In this document: one piece after another, positions 48,880 through 60,157 of the stretch
Layout of the letters: every line of letters begins with the position of its first letter
Position numbering within the stretch: position 1 is the first letter of the stretch
Assembly (NCBI RefSeq): GCF_030410375.1
Contig: NZ_JAUHHE010000001.1
Coordinates: 248,001 to 312,000, forward strand
DNA: 64,000 bases
Source of the DNA: Zwartia vadi
GTDB taxonomy: Bacteria; Pseudomonadota; Gammaproteobacteria; Burkholderiales; Burkholderiaceae_B
Direction: 5' to 3'
Made by a program: the position numbers and the translations under genes
The notes under the pieces: model-generated
Told to the model about the DNA's origin: nothing
Seen by the model: only the letters and a program-made list of their open reading frames with translations
Database searches by the model: none

Positions 48880-49768
48880 GCTCCGTGGGTGAAATGGCAG
48901 CCGCTGAAGGCATGGGGTTTAGTCCATCGCCAACCGGTACTTGTAAGACCAGAAAATGTCTGTGACGTTCCGGATGCGATGCAGGTTGTGCTTCGGCTCG
49001 CGCAAAACCGGAGGCGGGATTACGCTCGACATGATCGACCCGTCCCACCGACAGTCCCGCCGGAAACACCCCGCCCACTCCACTTGTGACCAGTTGATCA
49101 CCCTCGCGGATATCAGCATCAGAGGAAAAATAACGGACCTCCACCTTACCCGGGGTACTTGAGCCAAAAGCAATCAGCCTCAGACCATTACGTAATACTT
49201 GAACAGGAATAGACACAATTTCATCGGTCAACATGGCGGCTTCGGATGACATCGGCGTGACACGCGTGATTTGACCCACCACACCACTTTCATCGATCAC
49301 GGGCATACCCTGTGCGATCCCTGCGCGACTGCCTTTGTTAAACACGATACGTCTGGTAAAAGCATTGACAGGCTCGTAGAGCACCTCAACCACCACGGTC
49401 GGTCGATCAACAGCAGACTCCAGCACGCCCAACAGGCGACGCAACTGCGTATTTTCAGCAGACAATAGAGCAGCGTTGGTTGATACCTGAGCCAAAGCGA
49501 TCCGCTGTCGCTGCAATGCCTCGTTTTCCGACTTAATCGTTGCAGCCGCATTGATCCACTCGTTGGCCATGGTCAGCATGTCGCGTGGGAAAAGCACCGC
49601 GCGCTGGAAGGGATAGAGTGCCGTCGCAATTGCCTGACGCACAGGATTAGTCCTGTTCCACGTCGCATCGGTAAACAGCAGAACGATCGCGAGAAGAACC
49701 AGAAATGTCAGCGTGACCTCGGCGGCGGGGCCACGCCGAAATAGACGAAGGGTGACGTGTCGTTGCAT
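48851..49768 (-). CDS. mreC: Rod shape-determining protein MreC
   Basis: The 305-residue protein has one N-terminal membrane helix (VTLTFLVLLAIVLLF), a coiled-coil region at about 75-105 and the MreC beta-domains with RIVFNKGSRAGIAQGMPVID, GVVGQITRVTPMSSEAAML and SSDADIREGDQLVTSGVGG. It scaffolds the periplasmic side of the elongasome. The C-terminal 35 residues are Ala/Pro/Thr-rich and unlike the core. mreB lies 46 bases upstream. Confidence 0.94.
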   Translation of the reverse strand: MQRHVTLRLFRRGPAAEVTLTFLVLLAIVLLFTDATWNRTNPVRQAIATALYPFQRAVLFPRDMLTMANEWINAAATIKSENEALQRQRIALAQVSTNAALLSAENTQLRRLLGVLESAVDRPTVVVEVLYEPVNAFTRRIVFNKGSRAGIAQGMPVIDESGVVGQITRVTPMSSEAAMLTDEIVSIPVQVLRNGLRLIAFGSSTPGKVEVRYFSSDADIREGDQLVTSGVGGVFPAGLSVGRVDHVERNPASGFARAEAQPASHPERHRHFLVLQVPVGDGLNPMPSAAAISPTELAGATDKTK

Positions 49769-49814
49769 CTGAGCTCAGTACCAAGCCACCCGAACCTCAA
49801 AAAGGCCAGGCGGA

Positions 49815-50903
<1,089 letters not shown>

Positions 50904-50922
50904 TTAGCCCGTAATCATAACT

Positions 50923-50928
50923 TATAAT
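50923..50928 (+). promoter_or_regulatory. Possible -10 element for gatCAB
   Basis: A consensus TATAAT lies in the mreB-gatC gap, 81 bases before the gatC ATG. The position 17 bases upstream holds no good -35 hexamer, so this is a weak call. The mreB promoter is expected in the same gap on the other strand. Confidence 0.3.
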
Positions 50929-51009
50929 TCTTCAACACAATCGCAAGATTTGCGCTCGTCAAGCCCGGAAAGTCACGGGCCGACCTCCTGAATGGATTAA
51001 ATCTGTCTT

Positions 51010-51318
51010 ATGGCCCTTACCGACCAAGAAGTCGCCCGTATCGCCCGCCTGGCAAGGCTTCACCTCAGCCCGGAACAACAGGCTCAGGCTCAGACCGATC
51101 TAAACAAAATCCTAGGCATCATCGAAACGCTCCAGTCCGTCGACACGCAAGGCGTGGAACCTTTGGCCCACCCCCTTGCCTCAGTCACGGACGTCCACTT
51201 GCGCCTGAGAGACGATGTCGTCACCGAAGTCTCATCGACCGAACGGCGGGATGCCCTGATGGCTAACGCCCCCGGGGCCTCCAAAGGCCTGTTTCTGGTT
51301 CCTAAGGTCATTGAATAA
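51010..51318 (+). CDS. gatC: Aspartyl/glutamyl-tRNA amidotransferase subunit C
   Basis: GatC is the small subunit of the amidotransferase that turns Glu-tRNA(Gln) and/or Asp-tRNA(Asn) into the amidated form. The 102-residue protein starts [19 protein letters not shown], with the [21 protein letters not shown] core and a [22 protein letters not shown] end, which wraps around GatA. One base separates its stop from the gatA ATG. Confidence 0.95.
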   Translation: MALTDQEVARIARLARLHLSPEQQAQAQTDLNKILGIIETLQSVDTQGVEPLAHPLASVTDVHLRLRDDVVTEVSSTERRDALMANAPGASKGLFLVPKVIE

Positions 51319-51319
51319 G

Positions 51320-52852
51320 ATGTCAAACGCACTCCAGCTCTATCCAACCATCGCCGCGCTCAGCAAGGCGCTCGCGAATCGACAACTCAGCGCGACAGAG
51401 CTTGCCCAAGATTGTCTAAGAAAAATTGAGGAAACGGCAACTCTCAATGCCTTTGTTCATGTCGACGCCGAATTGACACTTGCCCAGGCACGCGCTGCCG
51501 ATGCCACGTTAGCTGAAGGACGGGGCGGTATCCTGACAGGCCTGCCCATCGCACATAAGGATGTCTTTGTGACACAAGGCTGGCGCAGCACGGCTGGTAG
51601 CAATATGCTCAAGCATTACACCAGCCCGTTTGACGCCACGGTGGTTCATCAATTGCGGGCAGCTGGTTGCGTGACGCTTGGCAAACTAAACTGCGACGAA
51701 TTCGCAATGGGTTCAGGCAACAAACACTCCGCCTTTGGGCCGACCCACAACCCCTGGGATCCCTCCGCGGTGCCAGGCGGATCCTCTGGCGGCTCCGCTG
51801 CGGCAGTCGCGGCCAGACTGGTCATTGCGGCAACAGGCACGGATACTGGCGGGTCTGTTCGACAACCTGCCGCGCTGTGTGGCGTGAGCGGCATCAAACC
51901 CACTTATGGCGCAGTATCCCGCTATGGAATGATTGCTTACGGCTCCAGTCTTGATCAAGCTGGTCCTCTAGCCAACAGTGCATTGGATCTCGTGGATTTA
52001 CTCGACGTAATGAGCGGCTTCGACAGCAAAGACTCCACGAGTGCCGAGCACTGCAAAGGGGTTGCCAATGCACCGGGACGGATTCGCAGCGAATTCAACC
52101 ATGCAGAATCCAGCTTCGCTGGCAACGCTTCCCAACCTTTAAAGGGTTTACGGATTGGCGTACCCAAGGAGTTTTTTGGTGCGGGCCTTTCAAACGATGT
52201 CGCCCAAGCCATCGAAAACGCTCTCAAACAGTTTGAAAAACTCGGCGCGCAACGCGTGGATATTTCACTGCCACGTACCGAGTTATCCATACCCGCCTAC
52301 TATGTCATTGCGCCTGCCGAAGCATCGAGCAACCTCTCCCGCTACGATGGTGTGCGCTACGGTCACCGCAGCGAATCCTACAATGACCTGGCTGACATGA
52401 CGGCACGGTCGCGTGCCGAAGGCTTTGGCACAGAGGTCAAACGCCGTATCCTGATCGGGACGTACGTGCTTTCTCACGGTTATTACGATGCATATTATCT
52501 CCAGGCACAGCGCTTGCGCAGAATGATCGTTGACGACTTTCAAGCAGCACTCACTCAGCATTGCGATGTCATCATGGGCCCGGTGACCCCCACTGTCGCA
52601 CAACCCATCAATCAAAATCAAAACGATCCAACCGCCGACTGGCTGGCAGATATCTACACGCTTGGTCTAAACCTCGCTGGCTTGCCGGGCATGTCGATTC
52701 CTTGCGGTTTCGGTGCCGGCGTCTCGGGCAAACAATTGCCAATCGGCTTGCAGATCATCGGCAATTATTTTGACGAAGGCAGACTTCTGGCGGTCGCGCA
52801 TCAATATCAGCAAGTCACTGACTGGCATCAACGCATTGCGGGGCAAGCATAA
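51320..52852 (+). CDS. gatA: Aspartyl/glutamyl-tRNA amidotransferase subunit A
   Basis: GatA is the glutaminase/amidase subunit. The 510-residue amidase-signature protein has the Ser-cisSer-Lys triad in [14 protein letters not shown] (Lys), [15 protein letters not shown] and [15 protein letters not shown] (Ser residues). The ATG at 51320 is preferred; a TTG at 51311 inside gatC would extend it by three residues. It shares one base with gatB (TAATG). Confidence 0.97.
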   Translation: MSNALQLYPTIAALSKALANRQLSATELAQDCLRKIEETATLNAFVHVDAELTLAQARAADATLAEGRGGILTGLPIAHKDVFVTQGWRSTAGSNMLKHYTSPFDATVVHQLRAAGCVTLGKLNCDEFAMGSGNKHSAFGPTHNPWDPSAVPGGSSGGSAAAVAARLVIAATGTDTGGSVRQPAALCGVSGIKPTYGAVSRYGMIAYGSSLDQAGPLANSALDLVDLLDVMSGFDSKDSTSAEHCKGVANAPGRIRSEFNHAESSFAGNASQPLKGLRIGVPKEFFGAGLSNDVAQAIENALKQFEKLGAQRVDISLPRTELSIPAYYVIAPAEASSNLSRYDGVRYGHRSESYNDLADMTARSRAEGFGTEVKRRILIGTYVLSHGYYDAYYLQAQRLRRMIVDDFQAALTQHCDVIMGPVTPTVAQPINQNQNDPTADWLADIYTLGLNLAGLPGMSIPCGFGAGVSGKQLPIGLQIIGNYFDEGRLLAVAHQYQQVTDWHQRIAGQA

Positions 52853-54309
52853 TGGCATGGGAAATTGTGATCGGGCTGGAAACACACACCCAGCTCTCGA
52901 CTCAAACCAAAATTTTTTCAGGAAGCTCGACGCGTTACGGCGCACTGCCCAACACGCAAGCCAATGAAGTAGACCTGGCGCTGCCCGGCTCGCTGCCCGT
53001 GATGAACAGAGCGGCTGTTGACCGGGCGATCCGCTTCGGACTGGCTGTCGGCGCAACCATCGCCCCCCGCTCCATCTTCGCCCGTAAAAATTATTTTTAT
53101 CCAGACTCACCTAAAAACTACCAAATCAGCCAATTCGAAATCCCGGTCGTTCAGGGCGGCTCCATTAGCTTTTTTGTGGGTGATCAAGAAAAAACCGTCA
53201 ACCTCACGCGCGCTCACCTCGAAGAAGACGCGGGCAAATCTCTGCACGACGACTTTGTGGGACCGCATGGAGAAGCTTCCTCCGGGATTGATTTAAATCG
53301 AGCCGGCACACCCTTATTGGAGATCGTCTCCGAGCCCGAAATGCGCTCTGCCGCCGAAGCGGTTGCTTATGCAAAAGCCCTGCACAGTCTCGTCATGTGG
53401 CTAGGTATCTGCGATGGCAACATGCAAGAAGGCTCTTTCCGCGTCGACGCCAACGTTTCGGTTCGTCCCGTCGGTCAAGCGGAGTTCGGTACGCGTTGCG
53501 AAATCAAAAACGTCAACTCCTTCAGATTTCTAGAGCGCGCCATTCAATACGAAGTCAGGCGCCAGATCGAACTCATCGAGGATGGCGGTCGGGTTGTGCA
53601 GGAAACCCGTCTCTATGACTCTGAACGAGATGAAACCCGCAGCATGCGCAGCAAAGAAGACGCGCATGACTATCGCTATTTCCCTGATCCTGACCTCCCT
53701 CCTCTCGTCATTGCACAAGACTGGATCGAGTCTGTACGCCAAACAATGCCGGAACTCCCTGCGGCGCTGCGCGCACGGTTTGTCGCTGAGTGTGGTCTTG
53801 CTCCTGTGGACGCTGCTCAACTCTCAAGCAGCCGTGATCTTGCCGCCTATTTCGAGAGTGTGAACGCCTCGTTGCCGACTGGGCAAGCCAAGCTTGCCGC
53901 AAACTGGATCATGGGTGAAGTGTCTGCAACTCTCAATCGCGAAGAAAAAGACATCACTGAATGCCCTGTTTCGGCAACCGCGCTTGCTGCCCTACTCTCG
54001 CGCATCATTGATGGCACCGTTTCAAACAAAATTGCAAGAGATGTTTTTGCAGCGATGTGGGCAGGCGAGCATGGTGGAAATCCGGACGCCATTATTCAAG
54101 CGAAGGGTCTGACTCAAATCAGCGATACAGGTGCGATTGCAGCCATGGTCGATACAGTCTTGGCTGACAATCCGGCCATCGTGGCTGAATACCGCTCAGG
54201 TAAACAAAAAGCCTTCAACTCCCTAGTCGGTCAGATCATGAAGGCAGCCAAGGGCAAGGCTAATCCCCAACAAGTCAATGACTTGCTGAAAGCCAAGCTC
54301 GATGGTTAA
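52852..54309 (+). CDS. gatB: Aspartyl/glutamyl-tRNA amidotransferase subunit B
   Basis: GatB binds the misacylated tRNA and activates it by phosphorylation. The 485-residue protein begins [20 protein letters not shown] and continues with [37 protein letters not shown] and [20 protein letters not shown] motifs (here [20 protein letters not shown]). The C-terminal YqeY-like tail ends [20 protein letters not shown]. It is the last gene of gatCAB; pyrE is convergent with one base between them. Confidence 0.97.
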   Translation: MAWEIVIGLETHTQLSTQTKIFSGSSTRYGALPNTQANEVDLALPGSLPVMNRAAVDRAIRFGLAVGATIAPRSIFARKNYFYPDSPKNYQISQFEIPVVQGGSISFFVGDQEKTVNLTRAHLEEDAGKSLHDDFVGPHGEASSGIDLNRAGTPLLEIVSEPEMRSAAEAVAYAKALHSLVMWLGICDGNMQEGSFRVDANVSVRPVGQAEFGTRCEIKNVNSFRFLERAIQYEVRRQIELIEDGGRVVQETRLYDSERDETRSMRSKEDAHDYRYFPDPDLPPLVIAQDWIESVRQTMPELPAALRARFVAECGLAPVDAAQLSSSRDLAAYFESVNASLPTGQAKLAANWIMGEVSATLNREEKDITECPVSATALAALLSRIIDGTVSNKIARDVFAAMWAGEHGGNPDAIIQAKGLTQISDTGAIAAMVDTVLADNPAIVAEYRSGKQKAFNSLVGQIMKAAKGKANPQQVNDLLKAKLDG

Positions 54310-54310
54310 T

Positions 54311-54982
54311 TCAAATCCCGTAACGCTTGCGATAAGCAAGCACTGACTCGCGGTAGGACGCGAACTCTGCGTTATTTTCAAGCAGCCCGAGGATATCAGT
54401 CAGGGAGGCGATACTGACGACCGGTAAACCATAGCGCTGTTGCACCTCCTGAACAGCGGAATGTTGTGACAGTGCGCCGTCAGGTCCCGCGCGCTCCATC
54501 CGATCCATTGCGATCAGGACGGCACAAGGCTCGGCTCCTGCGGCCCGGATGATCTCAACCGACTCCTTGACCGAGGTGCCAGCCGTGATCACATCATCAA
54601 TGATGACAACCTTGCCCTTGAGTGGCGCACCGACCAACACGCCTCCCTCGCCATGATCTTTTGCTTCCTTGCGGTTGTAAGCAAAAGGCACATCCCGGCC
54701 CTGCATCCCTGCATGAGTGGCCAAGGCGACCGAAGTAGCCGTCGCCAGAGGAATGCCTTTGTAGGCAGGCCCAAACAACATGTCAAAGGGCAACTTTGAA
54801 TCGATCAACGCCTGCGCATAAAATTGAGCGAGCTTGCCAACAGAAGCGCCCGTATTGAAGAGTCCGGCGTTAAAGAAATAAGGACTCGTACGACCGGACT
54901 TTGTCACGAAGCTGCCAAAACGCAGCACACCTTCTTTTAAGGCAAACTGTACAAATTCTCGACGATCAGCACCCTGCGACAT
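54311..54982 (-). CDS. pyrE: Orotate phosphoribosyltransferase
   Basis: PyrE makes orotidine-5'-phosphate from orotate and PRPP in de novo pyrimidine synthesis. The 223-residue protein has [21 protein letters not shown], the [13 protein letters not shown] core, [13 protein letters not shown] and the PRPP-binding motif [16 protein letters not shown]. It diverges from the exonuclease gene over 67 bases. It shows the organism makes pyrimidines de novo, which bears on the broken pyrB-like gene at 8599. Confidence 0.96.
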   Translation of the reverse strand: MSQGADRREFVQFALKEGVLRFGSFVTKSGRTSPYFFNAGLFNTGASVGKLAQFYAQALIDSKLPFDMLFGPAYKGIPLATATSVALATHAGMQGRDVPFAYNRKEAKDHGEGGVLVGAPLKGKVVIIDDVITAGTSVKESVEIIRAAGAEPCAVLIAMDRMERAGPDGALSQHSAVQEVQQRYGLPVVSIASLTDILGLLENNAEFASYRESVLAYRKRYGI

Positions 54983-55049
54983 AGTATTCCTCTCAGTTTC
55001 AACTCAGCTTTCAATACTCGACATTATCTCACCGACCAGGAGTCCCGCC

Positions 55050-55844
55050 TTGCTGCGCATCACCTCACTGAATTTGAATGGTATTCGCTCTGCCTACAAC
55101 AAAGGTCTCCTCGAATGGCTTAAAACACATCAGGCTGACATTCTTTGTCTGCAAGAGCTCAAAGCGCATCTTACGGATATTCACAAGGACTACCAGCACC
55201 CGCTGGACTACAAGGGCCATTTCTGTCCGGCAGAAAAGAAAGGCTATAGCGGGGTCGGGATCTATCTGAAACAACAGCCTGAGCGCGTGCTAACCGGGAT
55301 TAACTGTCCTGAATTTGATCAAGAAGGTCGGGTGATCCGTGCGGACTGGCCTCGTCTCACGGTTGTCAGTGCGTACCTGCCCTCCGGGTCAAGCGGTCCA
55401 GAGCGTCAAGAAGCGAAATTCCGTTTTCTGGACAAATTCGGTCCATGGCTGCAGGAGCTGATGGACGATCACAAAAAAACCAAGCGCGAATATGTGATCT
55501 GCGCAGATTGGAACATCGCCCACAAAGAAATCGATCTGAAAAACTGGAAGTCAAACCAAAAAAATTCCGGCTTTACGCCCGAAGAACGCGCCTGGATGAC
55601 CCATACGATCGAGAAGATTGGTTTTATCGATGTGTTTCGGCAGCTTGATCCACGGCCAGACCAGTACACCTGGTGGAGCAACAGGGGCCAGGCCTGGGCA
55701 AAGAACGTCGGCTGGCGCCTGGACTATCAACTCGCCACACCGGGGATTGCCGCCACAGCCCGCTCAACCAGTATTTACAAAGATGAGCGCTTTTCCGATC
55801 ACGCTCCGTTCACAATCGATTACGACTTCACTCTCGGTGCTTAA
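55050..55844 (+). CDS. xth: Exodeoxyribonuclease III / AP endonuclease
   Basis: The 264-residue EEP-family enzyme shows the metal and catalytic residues: SLNLNGIRSAYNKG (Asn), LCLQELKA (Glu), YLPSGS, ICADWNIAHKEIDLKNWKSN (Asp and Asn) and SDHAPFTIDY (Asp-His). It should act at abasic sites and as a 3'-5' exonuclease in base excision repair. The start is TTG at 55050, supported by AGGAG 7 bases upstream, and the domain begins at once. Confidence 0.93.
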   Translation: MLRITSLNLNGIRSAYNKGLLEWLKTHQADILCLQELKAHLTDIHKDYQHPLDYKGHFCPAEKKGYSGVGIYLKQQPERVLTGINCPEFDQEGRVIRADWPRLTVVSAYLPSGSSGPERQEAKFRFLDKFGPWLQELMDDHKKTKREYVICADWNIAHKEIDLKNWKSNQKNSGFTPEERAWMTHTIEKIGFIDVFRQLDPRPDQYTWWSNRGQAWAKNVGWRLDYQLATPGIAATARSTSIYKDERFSDHAPFTIDYDFTLGA

Positions 55845-55875
55845 AAGTCAGGGCAATCATTCAGGCGCTTACGTT

Positions 55876-57162
55876 TCAAACACCCGCAGCATCTATGCGT
55901 TCGATATCACGACGACGCCACCACAACAGCAGCAAACCAGGCACTGCGATCGCGACAGTCATCAAAAAGAAACTGGGCCAACCCGCAAACTCCACCAGTG
56001 GTGGGGTGAGCGGTCCCGCCAGATAGGTTCGGCCGACCGCAGACAGCGCCGAGAGCAAAGCAAACTGGGTCGCTGAAAACTCTCTGTTACAGAGGCCCAT
56101 CAACAAGGCGACGAAAGCTGCCGTCCCCATACCACCACACAAATTCTCAAGCCCGACGCCGGCTGCCATTAACCAGACACTATGCGGCCCCACCGAAATC
56201 ACCCAGAATCCCAGATTGGAAACCGCCTGCAACAAACCAAACAGCATCAAAGAGCGATAGAGACCTAGTTTGGCCATCAACGCACCACCCGTTAGCGCCC
56301 CGACAATTGTCGCAGTCAACCCGAGCAGTTTGTTGACCGTACCCACCTCTGTCGCCGTGTATTGCGCCGCGCGCAATAAAAAGGTTGTCGAGAGCGCCCC
56401 TGCAAAGGCGTCGCCAAGTTTGTACAGCACAATCAACACCAATACAGTCAGGGCTTCGGGGCGACCAAAAAACTCTTTAAACGGTTCAAAGACAGCGCGC
56501 GAAAGTGAATGCGGGGTCTGCGCAGGCACTTCAGGCTCAGGAGCCCAGAGCGTTGCGAGGGCGACAATCAGCATCAGTGCGCCCATCAGCATGTAAGTAT
56601 GTCCCCAACCCAACCACTGATCCGCCAAAATCAATGCCAACCCACCCGAAGTCAGCATCGCCAGGCGATACCCGAGAACGGATAAGGCCGCCCCCGCGCC
56701 CCGCTCTTCCTTGCGCAACACATCACTACGATAGGCATCAAAGGCAATATCTTGCGTGGCAGAACAAAATGCCACAGCGACAGCGAGCAAAGCGAGCGGC
56801 AACAGACGTTGACCGGGCGACATCAGTCCCATCAGCATGATGCCCAGCGCGAGCAACAATTGCATCACAAGCATCCAACCGCGTCGGCGACCCAAAAAAG
56901 GAGGCGCATAGCGATCAATCAGGGGCGCCCACAAAAATTTCAGCGTGTACGCAGTCCCAACGAGTGTGAGAAAACCGATTTCCTGCAAGGACACTTGTTC
57001 GAGCGTCGCCCAGGCCTGCAAGGTCCCACCTGTCAGCGCAAGAGGCAAGCCACTGGCAAAGCCCAACGCAAGCAATGGAGCGACGCGCCTGCTGGTATAA
57101 AGCTTTGAGGCAGGAATGGTCTGCGCCTCAGTTCCAGTCGGCTGAGCGCTCTGGGTGCTCAT
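55876..57162 (-). CDS. ampG: Anhydromuropeptide permease AmpG
   Basis: The 428-residue MFS protein has about 12 helices and AmpG motifs: LALGFASGLPLALTGGTLQAW near residue 31 (first part LALGFASGLPLALTGGT), FLTLVGTAYTLKFLWAPLID, ATQDIAFDAYRSDVL and AAFVALLMGLCNREFSATQFALLSAL. It imports cell-wall turnover products for recycling and influences ampC-type beta-lactamase induction. The ATG overlaps the metW stop. The metXW-ampG order is typical of Burkholderiales. Confidence 0.92.
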   Translation of the reverse strand: MSTQSAQPTGTEAQTIPASKLYTSRRVAPLLALGFASGLPLALTGGTLQAWATLEQVSLQEIGFLTLVGTAYTLKFLWAPLIDRYAPPFLGRRRGWMLVMQLLLALGIMLMGLMSPGQRLLPLALLAVAVAFCSATQDIAFDAYRSDVLRKEERGAGAALSVLGYRLAMLTSGGLALILADQWLGWGHTYMLMGALMLIVALATLWAPEPEVPAQTPHSLSRAVFEPFKEFFGRPEALTVLVLIVLYKLGDAFAGALSTTFLLRAAQYTATEVGTVNKLLGLTATIVGALTGGALMAKLGLYRSLMLFGLLQAVSNLGFWVISVGPHSVWLMAAGVGLENLCGGMGTAAFVALLMGLCNREFSATQFALLSALSAVGRTYLAGPLTPPLVEFAGWPSFFLMTVAIAVPGLLLLWWRRRDIERIDAAGV

Positions 57163-57791
57163 GTCACGCGACTCGCGCTAAAACGATATGCCGCCAGTGT
57201 GCTGCGCCAACCGGCCAATACTTTGACCTCGCGCTCATCGTTAAACGTTGCACGCTCCAAAATAGTAAATCGGAGTGTGGCCGCCAAACGTTCAAAGTCT
57301 TTTAACGTGCACAGATGGATATTCGGTGTGTTGTACCAGTCATAAGGCATCTGACCCGTTACAGGCATACGCCCCCGCAAAATCGACCATCCATGCGGCC
57401 AATAACCAAAATTGGGAAATGACACGATGCCCTCACGCGCCACTCGCGCCATTTCACGCAAAATATGTTCCGTATTGTGCATCGACTGCAGAGTTTGAGA
57501 AAGTACGACCGTATCGAACTGCTGATCATCAAACATCGCCAAACCGTCCTCGAGGTTTTGCTGTATCACATGCACACCCCGTTTGACACAGCTCAACACA
57601 CGGTCATCACTGATCTCAACTCCGACACCCTGGACATGTTTAGACTGTTTTAAATGCGCAAGCAGCGCACCATCTCCACAGCCCAAATCCAGCACCCGAC
57701 TGTTTGGACGGACCCACTGGGCGATCCGAGCCAAGTCACCGCGCAAATGACCTTCAAGTGTTTGACCGCTCAATTTGAGTTGCTCGCTCAT
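57159..57791 (-). CDS. metW: Methionine biosynthesis protein MetW
   Basis: The 210-residue protein has a SAM-methyltransferase-like fold: [19 protein letters not shown] (near 35), [20 protein letters not shown], then [20 protein letters not shown] and [18 protein letters not shown]. MetW is needed with MetX for methionine synthesis in several Proteobacteria. Its ATG overlaps the metX stop (ATGA), so it lies in the riboswitch-controlled transcript. Confidence 0.93.
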   Translation of the reverse strand: MSEQLKLSGQTLEGHLRGDLARIAQWVRPNSRVLDLGCGDGALLAHLKQSKHVQGVGVEISDDRVLSCVKRGVHVIQQNLEDGLAMFDDQQFDTVVLSQTLQSMHNTEHILREMARVAREGIVSFPNFGYWPHGWSILRGRMPVTGQMPYDWYNTPNIHLCTLKDFERLAATLRFTILERATFNDEREVKVLAGWRSTLAAYRFSASRVT

Positions 57792-59029
57792 GGACGCACC
57801 TCGTCTGAAGGATTGGCCGATGCGCCAGACGCCTGCAGAGTCGAAGCAATACGCAGGAAATACGCGCGCATCAGGCTGTGATAGCGCGCGTCATCCAGCA
57901 AAAATGCGTCATGGCCGTGCGGTGCGTCAATCTCGGCATAGGTCGCCGGCTGCCCGTTCTTGAGCAAGGCCTGTACGATCTCCCTGGAACGCTCCGGGGG
58001 AAATCGCCAATCCGTCGTAAAAGAAACCAATAGGAAATCGGCTTGTGCGGGAGCAATCGCTCGCGCAAAATCGCCCCCCGTCCGCTTGGCAGGATCGAAA
58101 TAATCCAACGCCCGTGTAATGAGCAAATAAGTATTTGCGTCGAAATACTTTGAAAATTTCTCGCCCTGATAGCGTAGGTAGGACTCAACCTCGAACTCCA
58201 CACCGTAGCCATAGTGATACGCACCGTTGGCGGCAGGCTCGCGCTGTGTGCGTCCAAATTTTTCAGCCATATCGTCATCGGACAAATACGTAATGTGACC
58301 GATCATTCGGGCAACAGACAAACCATGTCGAGGCACAGTGTTGTGTGCGTAATAGTCGCCTCCGTGAAAATCCGGGTCGGTGATGATGGCACGGCGAGCG
58401 ACTTCGTTAAAACCAATGTTTTGCGCGGACAAACGGGGCGTACTTGCCACGACAACACAATGGGCCACACGCTCGGGCAGGGTAATGGCCCAGCTCAGCG
58501 CTTGCATCCCGCCAAGCGATCCGCCCATGACCGCGGCAAAACGTTGAATCCCTAGTCGATCGGCAACACGCGCTTGTGCGAGCACCCAATCCTCGACAGT
58601 TAATACTGGAAATGCAGCCCCCCAAGGCTTGCCCGTTTCAGGTCGAATACTGGCGGGACCTGTCGAACCAAAACAAGAACCGAGATTATTGACACCAATT
58701 ACAAAAAACACATTGGTATCCACAGGCTTGCCTGGGCCCACCATGTTGTCCCACCAGCCAATGTCATCTGGATTTTCTGCCGAAATGCCCGCCACGTGAT
58801 GCGAAGCATTTAGCGCGTGACAAATCAACACAGCATTGCTTGCTTCTGCGTTCAATGTGCCATACGTTTCAATCGCCAAATCATAAGACTGCAAAGTGTG
58901 ACCACTTGCTAACGACAGGGGTTCATCAAAATGCAAAAACTGTGTGTGGACGACACCCACCGAGCCAACAGGCGTTGGATGGGTATTTTGTGCGGAGTTC
59001 GCGTCCTTGTGGCTGGACGAATCAGGCAT
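57788..59029 (-). CDS. metX: Homoserine O-acyltransferase
   Basis: MetX acylates homoserine, the first dedicated step of methionine synthesis. The 413-residue alpha/beta hydrolase-fold enzyme has [25 protein letters not shown], the nucleophile motif [12 protein letters not shown] and the Asp-His pair at [15 protein letters not shown]. Acyl-donor preference (acetyl- or succinyl-CoA) varies within the family and cannot be decided here. The first 25 residues are variable. The leader holds a SAM-II-like riboswitch that ends at the ribosome binding site, with ATG at 59029. Confidence 0.93.
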   Translation of the reverse strand: MPDSSSHKDANSAQNTHPTPVGSVGVVHTQFLHFDEPLSLASGHTLQSYDLAIETYGTLNAEASNAVLICHALNASHHVAGISAENPDDIGWWDNMVGPGKPVDTNVFFVIGVNNLGSCFGSTGPASIRPETGKPWGAAFPVLTVEDWVLAQARVADRLGIQRFAAVMGGSLGGMQALSWAITLPERVAHCVVVASTPRLSAQNIGFNEVARRAIITDPDFHGGDYYAHNTVPRHGLSVARMIGHITYLSDDDMAEKFGRTQREPAANGAYHYGYGVEFEVESYLRYQGEKFSKYFDANTYLLITRALDYFDPAKRTGGDFARAIAPAQADFLLVSFTTDWRFPPERSREIVQALLKNGQPATYAEIDAPHGHDAFLLDDARYHSLMRAYFLRIASTLQASGASANPSDEVRP

Positions 59030-59034
59030 ACGGA

Positions 59035-59089
59035 CCTTCTTTAGCGGGATTTATGAGGCGCCCGCAAGCGGATCGAGCAAATCGGCGCC
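59035..59089 (-). promoter_or_regulatory. SAM-II (SAM_alpha) riboswitch-like leader of metX
   Basis: On the minus strand the 55-base leader has GGCGCC (59084-59089), an L1 loop starting GAUUUG, the complementary GGCGCC (59057-59062), then CAUAAAU, GCUAAA and AAGG. SAM-II RNAs share the order P1, GAUUUA, P1', AUAAAU, GCUAAA and a GG-rich end. The conserved spacing fits and the final AAGG is the metX ribosome binding site. The expected mode is SAM-induced pseudoknot formation hiding this site. This rests on motif recognition, not on a covariance search. Confidence 0.75.
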
Positions 59090-59101
59090 AACTGTTTGTG
59101 A

Positions 59102-59130
59102 AGTTTAACATCGACAGGGCGACTTGGCAG
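59102..59130 (-). promoter_or_regulatory. Promoter of metXW
   Basis: TAAACT (59102-59107) is preceded by TGT, giving an extended -10 form, and CTGCCA (59125-59130) lies 17 bases upstream as a -35 (four of six consensus bases). Transcription would start near 59095, a few bases before the riboswitch begins, which supports both calls. Confidence 0.5.
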
Positions 59131-59309
59131 CCCTGCGCATAGTCGACTTTGTGGCCTGATTGCTCTACTTGTTTGGTTACAACCTTGCATCAATATAAAC
59201 AACTACTTACAAATGAACGCACCATCACAGGGGTTCTGCGCATTCTAATTAGAGTCATGAACGCTCAAACTAACAAATTATCATTTGCGTCCACTGGGGA
59301 TCTTTACTC

Positions 59310-59600
59310 ATGACACATCCACGTCTATCCGGACGAGAGTTGCAATGCCTGGAATGGGTCTCAGCAGGCAAGACCAGCTGGGAAATCGGGCTGATTCTTG
59401 GTCTCTCCGAGCGAACTGTCAACTTTCACCTTCTCAATGCCTGCCGCAAACTGACAGTTTTTGGCAGACAAGCGGGCGTGGCACGCGCCATGCGGCTTGG
59501 CTTGTTATCCGGCAATCCTCACCTCAACCGGAGCGAACGCACGAACTCCAGCGCATTTTCATTTGAAAGAGATTGTTTCGGACCAGAGACCACGACCTGA
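59310..59600 (+). CDS. Stand-alone quorum-sensing LuxR-type HTH protein
   Basis: The 96-residue protein is a GerE-type domain matching LuxR output regions: LSGRELQCLEWVSAGKTSWE, IGLILGLSERTVNFHLLNAC and RKLTVFGRQAGVARAMRLGL. The WVSAGKTSWEIGLILGLSERTVNFH style is that of acyl-homoserine-lactone LuxR proteins, but the ligand-binding domain is absent. GGGGAT 8 bases before the ATG supports the start. The last 27 codons overlap the convergent lipoprotein gene and look unconstrained. It could be a trimmed LuxR solo or a decay product. Confidence 0.75.
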   Translation: MTHPRLSGRELQCLEWVSAGKTSWEIGLILGLSERTVNFHLLNACRKLTVFGRQAGVARAMRLGLLSGNPHLNRSERTNSSAFSFERDCFGPETTT

Positions 59601-60025
59601 ATCAGCATGCCACGATGCACTACCACTCTGGCCATCATGAACGAAGGCTTATTGGCAACGACTGTATCCAGCGTGAAGATCTCACCTTTCAGCGCTGCCT
59701 CAGGCGCTTGCTTGCCAGCGCGGGCTGACAATGCGGAAACGACGGTTTTGACCAACGCCTGGCTTTTTTCCTGCGTAATTGATTCCGGCAAGGCAATAAA
59801 CCCCACCGAGAAGACCGACTCGCCCACTGCGGCAGAGGTCAAGGAAAAACTGGCTTTCAGCCCGTCAATTTCAATGGGGCGCTGCTCGGTTTGGGTGCGG
59901 GAAGGAAACATGATGACGCCCCGCTCTTCGGCCACCGTCGACTCACGCCAGTTGTACTCGGGTGTGCAAGCGCTCAGCCACAGCGCTGATAGGCATATAA
60001 GGGTGAGGGTCAGGAATGTACGCAC
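59519..60025 (-). CDS. Putative lipoprotein, DUF-type
   Basis: The 168-residue protein has a lipoprotein signal ending LSAC (Cys at residue 20), then a compact mixed alpha/beta domain: WRESTVAEERGVIMFPSRTQ, SVGFIALPES, then a helix QALVKTVVSALSARAG and strand FMMARVVVHRGMLIQVVVSG. I do not recognise a named family. Beta-proteobacterial lipoproteins of this size and style are common. It overlaps the LuxR-type HTH gene tail to tail by 82 bases. Confidence 0.7.
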   Translation of the reverse strand: MRTFLTLTLICLSALWLSACTPEYNWRESTVAEERGVIMFPSRTQTEQRPIEIDGLKASFSLTSAAVGESVFSVGFIALPESITQEKSQALVKTVVSALSARAGKQAPEAALKGEIFTLDTVVANKPSFMMARVVVHRGMLIQVVVSGPKQSLSNENALEFVRSLRLR

Positions 60026-60157
60026 AACTTGCCTTTATGAATACTGTTTGAAGACGACCAGTCAAACAAACGTAAATTGTCCTCTATTTTTGCCCCAGAG
60101 GGGTAAAGTGCGACTTCCCTTAAAATGAACTGATTCGCTTCAGCAATAGGTTTTCCC

